From Bolinopsis microptera (lineage: Eukaryota > Ctenophora > Tentaculata > Lobata > Bolinopsidae): 64,000 nt of DNA. Shown here in pieces: positions 23,333-37,572 of this stretch; within the stretch, counting starts at the first letter, position 1, and every line of letters starts with the position of its first letter. Under the pieces are notes generated by a model. The model had not been told where the DNA came from, made no database searches, and saw nothing but the letters and a program-made list of their open reading frames with translations. The translations under genes and the position numbers were made by a program. The DNA is taken from positions 14,298,169-14,362,168 of the forward strand of contig NC_087072.1 of NCBI RefSeq assembly GCF_026151205.1. Reading direction: 5' to 3'.

Positions 23333-24120
23333 GGGGGCATACACCAAACCTGTCCAGACCAAATGACCTCATAGGTAGTTCAGTGACCTTCTAGCGCACT
23401 GTTTCCACACCAAAAAAAATTATTTTGAGAATAATATCTATTTTTGTAATCGAACATTTCCTGGTTAAGAGTGCAATTTTCGGAAAAAATAATTTTTTTG
23501 TTGAGACGCTATAAGTTAATCATTTCTTGCGGTATCGGATTAAAATTTTGCTCACCGTTTATTCACATCTATTTCAAGGTGTGTGTAAAATCTTGATATC
23601 GTATCTAAAAAGGCTGGTGTGTTATAAATTTTTTAAGTCAAAAAGCTAAAATTGTCCTTTTCAGGCTTATTTTAACAAATAGCCAGTCAGGGAAGATCGG
23701 ATTGATTTGATGCTAGACATTAAATTGTTCTCTGAATTCTGGCGCAGTTTTTGATGCCCTCAAAAATGTTTTTCGTTTCGACTGATTTTTCTTTGAAGTT
23801 ATGGGAGAAATGTGATTTTTTGGCTTTGCAGATAAAAAATCACATTTTCTCCCATAACTTTAAAGGGAAGCATTTTAGGGTGTTTTGTTGTTCATAACTC
23901 ATATATAAATGTGCTAGTTGCGGTTATTTTGCATCCTTCAAAAAGTCACTAGCACATTCCTATCAAAATTTTAGAAAAATCAGTAAATATTATTGACCAA
24001 AACCCATACTTTTAAAAAATAATTTTTTTGGTGTGTAAACGGTGCGCTAGAAGGTCACTGAACTGCCTATGAGGTCATTTGGTCTGGACGGCACAAACCA
24101 CCGTTTTGGTGTATGCCCCC
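23333..24120. mobile_element. 788-bp TTAA-flanked foldback (piggyBac-type MITE)
   Basis: Flanked by TTAA on both sides (23329-23332, 24121-24124), with inverted termini starting GGGGGCATACACCAAA. The arms extend over more than 100 bp, sharing the AGACCAAATGACCTCATAGG segment and its complement. A second palindrome sits at the centre (about 23805-23870, arms with TTATGGGAGAAA / TTTCTCCCATAA). TTAA target sites point to piggyBac-like mobilisation. No coding capacity. Confidence 0.85.
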
Positions 24121-24281
24121 TTAAATAAAGAGTGAGCTTATGATATGGAGCCTAAAGATATGTATTTTTACCAGCTGGCGCTGCATTTCTAAGCATGGCT
24201 ACTACTACTGGCTTGCTACTACTTTGCTAGTTAAGTGTGACGGAATTCTGGATAGGCGCAATGGAGCCACCATGACCAAAT

Positions 24282-24358
24282 TTATTGTGGTACTTACCAG
24301 TATACTTACTGTGGTACTTACCAGTATACTTACTATGGTACTTACCAGTATACTTTAA
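24282..24358. repeat. Short tandem repeat, about 27-bp unit, three copies
   Basis: Units contain TGGTACTTACCAGTATACTT. Nothing else is seen between the TTAA element and the next X-derived segment. Confidence 0.8.
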
Positions 24359-24477
24359 TCAGAATGCTTATTGTTGGTAATTTCTATATATTATTTGTCA
24401 AAAACCCATAATCAATAATCATGTGTAGAGTGTCTCTCTTTTCCAAACAAAAGGAAATGATATGGGGGTTTTGATCA

Positions 24478-25370
24478 AATTAACAATATAACATATTCGT
24501 TCACATATTACGTAAGCATTTTTTGTCAATTTTCGGCTGTCTCTGTAACAGCCACTTTGAATATGTCTATTGTGAAGAAACTTTGCTATCGCAAGCTTTG
24601 CAAATCCCCTCTCTAATGTCTAAGCTAACCTATGTAATCTGAACGATCCCTAATTCTGAATGGGTCAAATTTCGAACCGACTACAGACTAGCCCAGTGCC
24701 TGTTCTTTAACAAGTATTCAATTCAGAAGTTATCCTCTTAAAGAGTTATAAAAGGATGCGAATGAGACAACGAAGGGAATGCATTGCTTGTATACGCCAA
24801 TAACGCCCGTTGCCTGGCAACAGCTGATGTTTGGGTAGATCACGTGACCTGCAAACTCGTACTCACTTCCGGCAGCTGCGTCGTGGATACCAAAACCGCA
24901 ACCAAGGTCTGTCGTTATGGAGAAAGACATGTTTACGCCCGTTGCCTGGCAACAGCTGATGTTTGGGTAGATCACGTGACCTGCAAACTCGTACTCACTT
25001 CCGGCAGCTGCGTCATGGATTACCCGTGGATACCAAAACCGCAACCAAGGTCTGTCGTTATGGAGAAAGACATGTTTGTTTATGGAACTGGCAAACGTCC
25101 CCCACACATTGGGACGTCCGCGAAGTTTCTGATCGATGTAATCCGATTTATATGACTCTAAAAGTCTAAATAACACTAATTACTCGGGTACACTTTTTCA
25201 CCAGTGGGGCATTTCTCGGAATCAACCCCTTTTTAACCCCACCCATTCTGATTGAGATACAAGACCTCAGGAATGAACCAAAATGAGACAGCCGAAAAAT
25301 GAGACAGCCGAAAATTGACAAAAAATGCTTACGTAATATGTAAACGAATATGTTATATTGCTAATTTGAC
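24478..25370. mobile_element. About 890-bp inverted-repeat element nested in X copy C
   Basis: The termini are about 70-bp near-perfect inverted repeats. The left one runs from ATCAAATTAACAATATAACA through TTACGTAAGCATTTTTTGTC to GGCTGTCTC; its complement is at about 25298-25370. The interior contains a minus-strand open frame (24730-25176) with a duplicated segment of about 130 bp. Confidence 0.75.
24730..25176 (-). other. 148-codon open frame with internal duplication, inside the nested element
   Basis: Two copies of about 80-130 bp (about 24804-24890 and 24936-25020) give the repeated peptide DAAAGSEYEFAGHVIYPN. Nucleotide similarity extends upstream, where the two copies are read in different frames, so the duplication occurred at DNA level and was not selected as a protein repeat. 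The end of the frame (ATGVIGVY, then FVVSFASFYN) faintly recalls the membrane-binding region of actinoporin-like proteins. That resemblance is too weak for an assignment. It may be a captured or decayed gene fragment. Confidence 0.3.
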
Positions 25371-25830
25371 CAAAACCCATAATCATGGGTAGAGTGGACC
25401 ACTGCCAGTGTCTCTCTTTTCCAAACAAAAGGAAATGATATTAATTTGAATAACCGTTCGCAAATTCAAATTGATACCGAGAATGAAATCGGTCACTCGC
25501 TTTTCCATTCATTCACGGCTTACGAATTGTAATAAAGCTTATGAAAATGTCCTCAGATTTGGAATAAAATTACTCCTTAATGGTATAAAATCGATTTGAA
25601 AAGTTGCTATTTTGTCAAAAATAAAGTTTTAAAAACACCTAATTTGATGACGTCATCAAGTGGTGATGATGACGGTAAATTATTTTTTGATATAATTTAA
25701 ACTGAAGTGTAAACGATTATCTTCAAGACCTGTGGTTCGGGATGACTGTATCGTTTATACTTTTGAATCTACGGACACTTAAATGTAGGCTACAATTGAC
25801 TGCCAAAGCGTCTATCTATACATATTATAT

Positions 25831-26060
25831 ATTATACACAACTATTAACTTGGAAAAAAGTCACACTTTATACGGTACACCCTGTAATTCCTACTCCTAG
25901 TCATTGGTTGGCACCGCGTTGAAGAGGCTTATATTTTTTCATTCGTCAAGCGAATAATTGAATACTGTGCTCTGGCATAATCAACTATTAAAAGCACTCA
26001 TTTCCAAGAGGTTGCAACATTAATTGGTAGGGCGGTCGTTCACAATCATACTCTTTGAAC
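25831..26060. other. Short upstream region of the crystallin/aerolysin-like gene
   Basis: About 230 bp with no repeat or ORF recognised. It must hold the promoter if the gene is still transcribed. Confidence 0.3.
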
Positions 26061-27871
26061 ATGTTTAAAACTCTTGCCAAGACTTTCCTGGCTCTCTTTG
26101 CAGTGGGAGTTTTTTCCGCTGATGAACCCTTGACGGCAGCACAAAGCGGTGTTCCAGTTCCCTTTACAACATCGTGCGTCTTGAAAGTAGTTGGAACTAG
26201 CTCCAATGTCTATAATGGGGACGTGTCATTTTTCAAAGGGAACCAACAATTAGTCTTGTTTGGATAACATCCTGAATGGAATGGAGGAAGCTTGGCTGTA
26301 AAAAACAACGTCTTCAAACAGGGAAAGAAGCAGTGGGGTTACCAGTGGGTGAGCACGAGTTACCCTAGTGGAAATGGCGGCGAGCGGGAGTACACATTTG
26401 AGTTCAAGGCCACTGAGTTAACCATACTATGTCAAGGAAAGGCTCTCATCTCCATAAAATACAATGAGCTTACGAATGACCCAGAGGGACTTTTGAATGA
26501 TCTAGATATTGTCAAGTTCAAGCCAGGAACTGGAGACGCTGATCTTAAGTTCGCTCAGACATGTTCAGTAGGTACTGAACGTAAAGCTTTACCAAAGCTA
26601 ATCATCTACGATTACGCTGACCAAGGAGGAACGGCCATTACCCTAATTGGCCCATCGCCAAAGTTTGCTCTCCTAAATTTTGATGATAAGACAGGTAGCG
26701 TTTGGGCAGTCACTGGAGATTGGGAACTTTACAGGGATACAATTACCAGTGCAGTAGGTTCTTCGTGAAAGAAGGTGAGAAGATAAACGCGAGGGACTCC
26801 AACGCTTATTCTTCGGCCAGACCTGCCAATTGCCGCTACATCTCCGATCCTACAACAGCTAAATTACGTGTTTCTGCAAGTTCCCATCTTCAGTATGGGA
26901 CGACAGAGTACCTGACACCACAGAAAGATTTAGGAGATATGGAGGATGCAATAACTTCTGTTGTTGCCGACAAAGGAGACTGGGAGATGTACCAGAATGT
27001 AGGATATGAAGGGGTGAGATTAGTGATAAAAGAAGGAGAAAAGATAGAACACATTGGTGATCAAAGATTTGATAACGCGGCCAGTTCTTTAAGACCAATC
27101 TGTGAGACATATAATGGAAAGGAAAAGTGCGCACTGTCAAGAATCGAGGTATTGGACAAGGAAGGAGACTTAGCGCCCAGGTACACTGGAACTGAAATCA
27201 TCGGTTCTCAGTCTAGTGGATCCTGTTACGGACCAGCCGAACACGAGATTGAAATTGTACAAATAAATGGTGTGGAGGAATCAGTAAGTCTTGAAATTTC
27301 AAAAGAAAATGAAGTTAACTGGGACATAACAGTGTCTGCATCGGTTGAGGTTAAGGTAGGATTCCTGGGAAGTGGATCATCTTTCTCAGTAGGTCTGTCC
27401 ATGGGAGCTGGTGGAGCTGTCACTATGGGCAGCTCTAAGACAACAGAAACAACGACTATCAGCGAGAAAGAACACGGACAGGTCACCCAGTTTCCTGTGC
27501 CGGGTGCAGGGATCGTCTTCGGTATTGTGGACAGGTATGAGGTTGACCAGTCCGATATACCGGTGATAATGCACATGACATGTCCGGACGGGGTCAACAA
27601 AACAGTGGAATCCTCCATTGCAATGAAACAAGTTTCCTTCGGAGCTGCTCACTTCTGGTCACTAACAGGACAGTTCACTAAAAAAGCGTGCAGGGCAGAC
27701 AGGAACATCCCAGATTGCGTTGAAAATGTGAGAAAGAACTTTTCAAATTTCATTGGGCAGAAAGAAGAGATTGAAGATGCATTTGAAGCATGTTTCTCTG
27801 ATGGTAAGGGAGAATTTAGACGAATGAAACGCAAGAAACGACGTATGAAACGACGAATGAAACGCGTTTAA
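26061..27871 (+). pseudogene. Beta/gamma-crystallin plus aerolysin-like pore-former family protein, broken frame
   Basis: The frame opens at ATG 26061 with a typical signal peptide (residues 1 to about 20), then a beta-rich N-terminal region of unknown family. It next reads a beta/gamma-crystallin Greek-key segment (about 26600-26780), part of a second crystallin unit (about 26940-27070) and an aerolysin-like region with the Ser/Thr-rich alternating strand pattern of an insertion loop (about 27240-27620). The combination resembles crystallin/aerolysin fusions known from animals, which oligomerise on membranes. Two breaks are present: an in-frame TAA at 26265-26267, and a frameshift near 26740 from frame 3 to frame 2. 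They indicate a pseudogene, or sequence errors if transcripts prove intact. The C-terminus is an Arg/Lys/Met-rich tail built from short repeats (about 27820-27868). No introns are apparent. Confidence 0.7.
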
Positions 27872-30048
<2,177 letters not shown>

Positions 30049-32551
30049 TAGGGCCTGTCGTGATATCATGGATCGCTTAGGTTCCACCAGGATCTGGTAG
30101 TCCTCATAATTCTGCGGCCTCTATCTATCGTCATCTCGCACAACTCCTTAAGAATCTTGTGAGTTTGGCATGTGAAAATGTGCAGCCTTCCAATAATGCC
30201 GATAATATCGATTGGCAACCCTAATCTTGATAGCTTTGAGCAACTAAAGTTTGTGGCTTTTAAGTGTCACCATACTATAACTACATTAGTGAATTTCATA
30301 ACTTCATAAGGTAAAACATACAGGAGGACATGACAATTAGGGTTAAGTTTGACTCAATTTCCCGAGCTTACCAGGTTCTACCATGTGTCAGGAGCCGTTG
30401 GGACGCTTAATGTAAATAGTCCACCCCGGGTTTGACCAGGTGAAATTTGAATCCACCGCTGTAGTATCGGTTGTTATCTATCATACGTTCAATAATCACT
30501 GTTCTAACAGTGACCTGTTACTCTGGTCGGCACCTCTGCTGCATCTGCATGAGATCTAATGAGAAACTGAGAGGGTGCACGTGAACGCTAACAGGGTGCA
30601 TGTCAGCACATGACCCATGAAGCAAATTCTTAGTTGCCTATTTAAATTCCTTCCTCATTTATCGTTTTAGTTGAAAATTCCATTTTAAATCAATCTTCAG
30701 TCAGAACTTTAAACCAGGGGAAGCGATCCATAATTAGCATCCGTACGGCAAATATAAAGTGGTGTAAAGCGTTTATACACACGTTCATCAAGTTATTCTG
30801 TTACACACAATTTTAAGCTCCTTTGTTAACAATAGCCTCGTGATGCTAAGGAGTATATTTCCATTTATGTTAACTAGGTTCGCTGAGACCTATTGACGGG
30901 GCATGTTTTACATTTTCTTATTGTCCTGCTGGTTTGTTGACCAGCCTCATAGAGCTAGCTCTGTGAGGCTGGTCACCATACCAACAATTTATTGCATATT
31001 TTTTACACGCTAACCTAACCAGCTGATGGTCATATCGATTATCATGACATAAATGTTATTTATAATGAATCTGGTTACTACATTAGAACCCCAATTTACC
31101 ATGGAATTTGGACGCGTGTCACAGTTCAAATTTCAGTGAGCCACGCTGTCGGGCTGTCAATAGCTGTCTAGGAGCTAGTCGGCTCGTAAATGTAAAAACC
31201 GCCTGATATGACCGGTGCCGGGGTTTCTCATAATGATCATAGTTCCATACCTCTGTAGCTATTCCCACGATAGAAATCCTATTTTGATTCACGGCCGTGA
31301 TGAATGGATTTCCAGTAGATTTCATTCGAAGTCGAATCACTTCGGGCTTATCTTGATAGCTTTGAGCTATAATTGTAAACCAATTGCTCCTCTTCTCACT
31401 AACTATCGGACGATTTACGTACTAAAGTTCGATAACGAAAGTTCGTGGTTTTCGAATGTCACTATACTACTATACTAATGAACGTTATAAATTCGAGATC
31501 CTGGTGGAACCTACAGGTGGACATGACAAGGATTAAGTTTGACCCATTTCCCCGAGCTAACTGTCAATAAACTTAATAATCCCTTCTGCTTGAGCGAGCA
31601 TGCTGTCTCTTTTACACAAAAACTCAGTTTCAGTCTTGAACGGTGCGAGAGTCTTGGTAATGTCTTTAGCTAAGCCAGTCTCTCCTGCGTCCAATTTTAG
31701 AATGCCTAGCTCCAAGTCATATAAAATTCCATGCACTGCATATCTGGTCATATCTCTCCAACATACTACACAGCGAGCTCCAACTGGTTTTGTAGTCTCG
31801 TTGCAGTCTGAGTTCCTCTGTCCTGCAATGTAACGCATCTATGTCCCTAGTTCCCTGCATCTATGTCCCTGGTTCCTCCTCCCTTGTCAGAACAACAAAC
31901 GTGGAGCAACTACTCTCCTCCCTCTGATCCGGCGGTAGATTCTTCCTGGGTCTATCATCTACACAGACGAGGAAGGACTCTGGTATCACGTCAGTGTTAG
32001 GGACTAAAGACTTAGAGCTGTCATTGATTGAATTCATGTTTAAGCGTCGGTTAACTTATAATAGCATACATGACATTCAAGTGCATTTTAAAACAGTTTG
32101 CCCTGAAGTACGGTAATTATAACCAGTTTTATCGTGTTCAGCGTCCTCGTATTCGTAAACACAGGGTTACATGATTTTCACTTCGATTTTCATTAACAAA
32201 TAATCCTTCTATTTTAAAATCTCTGGCCCAGCTGCATGCTGGGTTTCAGAATGTGATTCCAGATCAATATGCTGCGATAATTGCGCAGCTCCTATAATTG
32301 GATCCAATTACACGCGATACACTATATTATTCCATATAAGGCCTGATCAGCCCCCTGTCACCCGATCTTGAGATGACGTACAACACCTCGTTGACCCAAT
32401 CAATGTCTGGAAGGCTGCAAATTTTCACATGCCAAACTCACAAGATTCTTAAAGAGTTGTGCGAGATGACGATACATATAGGCCGCAGAATTATGAGGAA
32501 TACCAGAGCCTGGTGGAACCTAAGCGATCCATGATATCACGACAGGCCCTA
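30049..32551. mobile_element. hAT-like element, 2.5 kb, about 150-bp terminal inverted repeats
   Basis: The termini begin TAGGGCCTGTCGTGATATC, fitting the hAT end pattern, and the arms (30049-about 30200 and about 32405-32551) are imperfect reverse complements over about 150 bp. The flanks AGCAACACA and AGCAACCCA (30040-30048, 32552-32560) look like a target duplication with one mismatch. Internal repeats include 30306-30372 against 31510-31560. A transposase-like remnant is encoded on the minus strand at 31557-31838. It lacks a full-length transposase. Confidence 0.8.
31557..31838 (-). pseudogene. Transposase remnant, hAT-like
   Basis: A 93-codon frame. Its second half, LAKDITKTLAPFKTETEFLC followed by MLAQAEGIIKFIDS, resembles the hAT transposase segment in which a helix with FK..T precedes the RNase-H-like core. 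No catalytic residues are included. Upstream on the same strand (about 31860-32040) another open stretch (ESFLVCVDDRPRKNLPPDQ) may be a further fragment. Assignment rests on pattern resemblance and on the hAT-like ends around it. Confidence 0.4.
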
Positions 32552-32811
32552 AGCAACCCACGAAACAATAACACGTTACATGCCGACTTTCAAAGCAATC
32601 GGGTTTTTGGAAGTATGCCAATCGCAGGTTTGGAATGACTGGACATATAAACTAATTTCACAACTACAATTAAATACATTTATTGAGAATTATGTAATGT
32701 AACGTGATGGAAATATTTTAAACGGGCATATCATGTCCAAACCCAGGATGCACTACATGAAGAATTCGTTGTAACTTTGTTTGAAAAAGCATTAATATAA
32801 TATGTAAAAAG

Positions 32812-33095
32812 TGTGGCTCAGTGGCTCAGTCGTTTAATCCGCCTGTCTACTGGCCTGGAAGTTCGAATCCCAGTTGGGCCAAAATCTCAAAAAACTGAAG
32901 GGCAGCCTTCACTCACCAAACCATGGTGTAAATGGTAGTGGCTTTCATTAGAGCTGCGAAAATAACACGAGTGTATATGCCTGGGGTTGCGTCCCGACTA
33001 TACTGCAGGTAAATCTGTACCGAAAGGACCGTGGCCGAAATCGGCTCCCCGACTGCGGTCGATCAAATTATTTATTATTATTATTAATATAATTA
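32812..33095 (+). mobile_element. tRNA-derived SINE
   Basis: The head has a pol III A-box-like stretch (TGGCTCAGTGGCTCAG) and a B box (AGTTCGAATCCC) about 40 bp apart, as in tRNA genes, ending GGGCCA. The head is followed by a roughly 180-bp non-tRNA body and a (TTA)n tail at about 33070-33090. The absence of a good acceptor stem argues against a functional tRNA. Confidence 0.75.
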
Positions 33096-34560
33096 TAATA
33101 TGTAATATGAAATATAACACAGAGTATGTAACTCTGATATTTCTTTGCTCTGTTGAGGTAAGCCCACTCACTAAAAAAAGGGTAAGATCCCCAGTTGACT
33201 TGGCCATATTATGAGGGTGGGTGAATGGGGTGAATATATTGCAGGTCTTTGCCCGGGGTCAATATTGCCGAGCTGTCTCAATTTTTACATACGTCCTTTA
33301 CTGGGCAAGTAAGCAGTGAGCTACTAGGAAGTGTAACTTTACAAAACGTAAGTTAACTGAAATCGCATAATTGTTTCAAACTTTCAAACGCACTCTTAAT
33401 ATGGGTGAAAAATTTGATTAGTATAACTAAAAGCCGAAAGAAACCGGGATTACCTCTCGAACAGATCTAATATTCATGATGGTGTACTAGAGAGTGGAGT
33501 TTCTGGTTTGTTAGAAAATATTGGAAATTATTGAACCGACAAAATAATTACCACGAAGCAAAATACAAACCTGAGCAATTAGAGGTGCGATTGTTACGAT
33601 ACACTGTGCCGGTACTGGTAGTATGTCATGGTTTTGTAGACTACTCAGAGGACAGTTAGGGTATAATGTTACTGTTGAACGAGTGCTCTTCCTATTGTAC
33701 AACATGCGGTCACCTTTTCCCACCCTTCGGGAAACGTCATTTCTACTATGTCAAACGTCACATATACTTCAAATGTTTTCCATCCACAACAATTTGGGGA
33801 GGATGCGCCCGGTACACGACTGAGGAACTGAAAGCTAGATTGCCGAAGTTTTTACTAAATTTTTGGCAGATGACCAATGCGAGCGTGCTAAATCACTCTA
33901 CATTCGATCTTCGAGATTTTTCTAAAAGGACACAAGACATAATAGATTACCGAAGAAAGCTGTGATATTTAAATGGAAAATCACCAAAATAAAAGGAGAC
34001 ATCTGGGGATATGACGATCGGTTACAATTTTTGATAAAATGATGCCTCATTTTAAACGCACCATGCTTAAAACTATCGTCTTGTTTCCAATGACATGATT
34101 GAACTATTCTTCTTTTGTTAATGTAGACGCTTAGTGTATCTAACTTTTTCACTCTGAGGGGGCTACTATATCATTGTTCATGGAATAGAAATCGGGACAT
34201 GTGAGTCGTGAGACCATAAAATAGGCAGGAATCTAAATTCATTCCTTGTCTCCAAATTGAAACATGCTCTGATAATAGGATGTCTCATTTCGTTGAAATT
34301 GTTTTTAGTTATTCATTTTCAAAACGTTTTTCCACTTTTTGTTTCAAGAAAAATAAATACAAAGATTACCGGATTCGCAAAAGTAAAATTACCCAAAGAT
34401 GATAATATTGAAAACCAATATGTATATATATAGTATTTCTATCTGTGTTGTTAATATTCATCATTCATAATCGTTGTCATATAGGGAGAGGGGGAGGCGA
34501 AACACATTTTCAGCTTCAAGAGTCGCACAATTCAATGATTAATTAAAAATTTCTATATCC
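33096..34560. other. No confident gene; one 99-codon frame at 33666-33965
   Basis: The plus-strand frame at 33666-33965 contains CSSYCTTCGHLF and ends FSKRTQDIIDYRRKL. Its amino-acid composition is plausible for a protein, but no family is recognised and no splice context was established. The rest is AT-rich. Confidence 0.25.
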
Positions 34561-34830
34561 TTACTAACTTACTCCCGCCTCTGAGAGAATAATTCTCAGA
34601 ACTAAGAGTTAGGTTTCTGGATTATTGAACAAAAAAGGTAAGTTGTATTAGATAGCCCCTACTAACTTATACTCCTGCCTCTGAGAGAATAATCCTCAGA
34701 ACTAAGAGCTAGGTTTCGGGTTTATTGAACAAAAAAAGGTAAGTTGTATTAAATATCCCCTACTAACTTACTCCCGCCTCCAAGAGAATAATTCTCAGAA
34801 CTAAGAGCTAGGTTTCGGTTAACTGTATGA
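34561..34830. repeat. About 99-bp tandem repeat, just under three copies
   Basis: Units start near TACTAACTTACTCCCGCCTC and include GAGAATAATTCTCAGAACTA (itself a GAGAATAATTCTC palindrome) and GGTAAGTTGTATTA. The copies differ by a few substitutions. Confidence 0.85.
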
Positions 34831-36011
34831 GTCATTGAAATTGTTAGAAATTGTGAGGGTGTGTCTCGCCCCTAGCTCCCTCCACTCGTAAAAATAGGTT
34901 AACCAGAGTAATCCCGTCACTATAACTATTATTGCTTAGAATCGGATCAATTCTTATTATTAAATAACATCATATCTATTCATACAATATCGCGTCTTAT
35001 AGTTATCTTACTATATATAAAGCGAGACGATATATATGGATGTGTTTATCTGTACCATTTTACTGACACCACGGCATCAACTTTAACGCGACTTTCCGCA
35101 AAAACCGTAAAAGATATACAACTGAAACTTTTTTTGACTGGGTCAAATGGTTTAATGGCCTCCAAATCAGCATGAAAAAATAAAAAATTGGCCAAGGAAT
35201 AGGAGTTTTAGAGCCCAAAATTTGGACCCCCAAGTGGTGTCAAAAACGCAAATTAAATAGGTATAATTATTTTAGTCTCTTGAGTCTTGACACCATTTTA
35301 GGGTTATACGGGTTCCTGCTAGTAACAATAACGTCTAATATCTATCAATATCATGTCGCTTGATACTAACATTTCTTCGTCTTATATCACATAGAGATCA
35401 CAAAACAAGTAATTTGTAACAATAAAAGTAACTTCATACTTTTTACTATCAGGCTTTCAATTTCGACTTGAAATTGAAAGTTCCTTAATTCTTCTAAAGA
35501 AATTGTTCACTGATCTGGTATGGAGCAACGTATTTATTCTCTCCATATAGATTTGAAATTTTGCACAACATGAACTTGTGCTCAGAAATGTTATTGTCCA
35601 GGAGTGAAGAGTTTCTTATATCCTCATAATATGATCACATCAAGCTAATAAAATAGACGAAACGTGGGCAATTTCATCAGAGTAACTTGACATCATCAAG
35701 TAGCACTTTATAACTCGGCCAAATATCCAATATTAAACTTGAAATAATAATCCACCTTTTAAAGGTCCTCGCGTCAATATTATGTCTTTATCTTCTCTTC
35801 GGTTTACGTTTGTTCCATCTTCATTCTTCATCTGCACACTTTTTGGTGTTTTGGGAGGTGCTTGTGATGCAGACTTTCACAAATTGGATTTAAGACTTGA
35901 GTTGGGTTATGATGTATCACAGGTGCTGTCAAATTTCATCATCTCTGTTCTTTTATCGGAAAACTGGTTCAGACTTTAGTGCTGTTTAAGGTTCGCACAT
36001 AGGTTAAGTCA
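34831..36011. other. Intergenic with two dispersed repeat fragments
   Basis: About 35012-35105 (ACTATATATAAAGCGAGACG, then CACGGCATCAACTTTAACGC) is repeated at about 45623-45722; this AT-rich end resembles the 5' termini of Helitrons but is not proven. About 35270-35322 matches about 29423-29485. No gene supported. Confidence 0.4.
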
Positions 36012-37561
36012 TTACACTTGACATTTTATGAAAGTAATTAGCTTTTTATGCAAATTTACTTTCTCCTCGATTAGACTCTGATTCTCCGCCGTCTTGGTGT
36101 CGACTGCAAATTTGTACTCTTCCTCCTTTAGAGAAAAACTAGATCGTAACTTGACAACTTGTTTTTTGAGATTATCATTGTCCGCAGACTGTTTTTCCTT
36201 TTCCACAGTAAGGTTCTGAACCACCTCTCTGTAGTTGACTTCCATGGCATAAAAACTTGATCGTAACTCGACATTGTCCGCAGTCAGCTTCTCTTTTTCC
36301 ACAGTTAGGTTCTGAACTGTTTCTTTGTTGCCGACCTCCATGGCATGGAAACTACACTGTAACTCGAAGAATTGTTTATTCAGGTTGTTATAGTCGTTGG
36401 TAAGGTTCTGAACCACATCTTTGTAGTTGACCTGATCATCCATTGCACAAACATCTGACCGCGACTCGACGAGTCGTTTATATTTATGCAGGTTTTCATT
36501 CTCGGTGTTTAGATTCTGGAACACTTTTTTGTTGTGATCCTCGACATCGCTAAATTCAGACTGCATCTCGGTAAGACACTCTTTGAATCTCCTATTCAAG
36601 TCACGCAATGTCGTCATCTCTTTTTCGTGCTCTTGGTTGGTTTCTGAAGAAACAGCTCAGTAAGAAGCGAGCAACCAAGAAATTGTATCAAGTTCGTGAA
36701 ATCGTTTTTAATAACAAGCAGGCAAAATTAGCAATCATCATGTAATCTAATTTCAACCTGTTTTTGATATGCTTCTTATTACATTTTAAGTTTTCACCTA
36801 TTTTCAATTTCGATGCAGATTGATATAACTTATGCATGGGACTAGCAATACTAAGAGTAACAACCAATTTGAGATACAAAAAAAAGGACTCACTGAATAA
36901 ATCATTTGCACGCTCAACCAAACGGGATCTATCATGCTCAACTTCCTTGTATCTCTCACACAGGTCAAGATACTGATTTTCTCTGAGCTTAGTTTCATCG
37001 TATGAAAGTTGAAGATAATTTCTCAACTGTTTGTTCTCTTTATCTGCGTTGCAGTTGCACAGGACAATAGAGGTGTCGTCCTGGAGATCTGTTTCATCGA
37101 TGATTGTAGATTCAGGGTCGACTGCTTTAAACTTTTCTTTGGACTCGCCTAAAGTGAAAAAACGGTTTGTTAACTAGAAACGAACAACTAAGAAATTGTT
37201 TCAAGTTCGTAAAATCGTGTTCAATAATTAGATGGCAAAATGAGCAGCAACAAAATTGCAGGTACTAAAAAAAGGACTCACCGATTAAACCATTAACTCG
37301 CTCAACCAAACAAAATCTATCGTGCTCAACTCCCTGGTATCTCTCACACAGGTCAAAATAATAATTCCTAATTTCGTCGTATGAAAGTTGAAGATCGTTT
37401 ATGTAGTTTCTCAATTGTTTGTTCTCATTTTCCGCTTTACACAGGGCAATAGAGGTTTTGTCTTCGAGATCTACGTTATCAGTGATCGTAGAACTAGATT
37501 CAGGGTTGACTAGTTTGAACTTCGTTTTGTCCTTGCCGACATTTTCACATAGTACGGGTAC
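36012..37561 (-). CDS. Coiled-coil protein, three 3' exons (upstream part unresolved)
   Basis: Exons on the minus strand are 37561-37282, 37148-36894 and 36643-36012, with GT-AG introns in phase 1: 1167 nt, 388 residues to the stop. The first two exons are diverged duplicates, sharing NKQLRNY, LQLSYDE, DLCERY and EHDR..LVER. The last exon is a heptad-rich coiled coil with repeated VQNLTVEKEK units. The first exon begins in phase 0 at an acceptor (TTATTAG|GTACCC) with no ATG, so more exons lie upstream. Element X copy B starts only about 11 bp beyond that acceptor. The phase matches the exons at 40590-43455, so these may be alternative 3' exons of that gene. Function unknown. Confidence 0.65.
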
Positions 37562-37572
37562 CTAATAAGATA

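Larger units (their letters stand above)
24400..25830. mobile_element. Partial copy of element X (copy C) carrying a nested inverted-repeat element
   Basis: A damaged X arm lies at about 24405-24477 and a fuller arm at about 25368-25530. About 25535-25820 follows the X body equivalent to 22240-22520 (for example TTTGATGACGTCATCAAG-type text). Between the arms sits another inverted-repeat unit at about 24478-25370. More diverged than copies A and B. Confidence 0.65.

Noticed and set aside
32812-32881. Functional tRNA gene
   Set aside because: A- and B-box-like motifs are present, but the acceptor stem does not pair well and the sequence continues into a SINE body with a (TTA)n tail.
36688-37026. 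112-codon frame as a separate gene
   Set aside because: Its upstream half is the middle coiled-coil exon (36894-37148) and its end reads into the intron past a clear GTGAGT donor.
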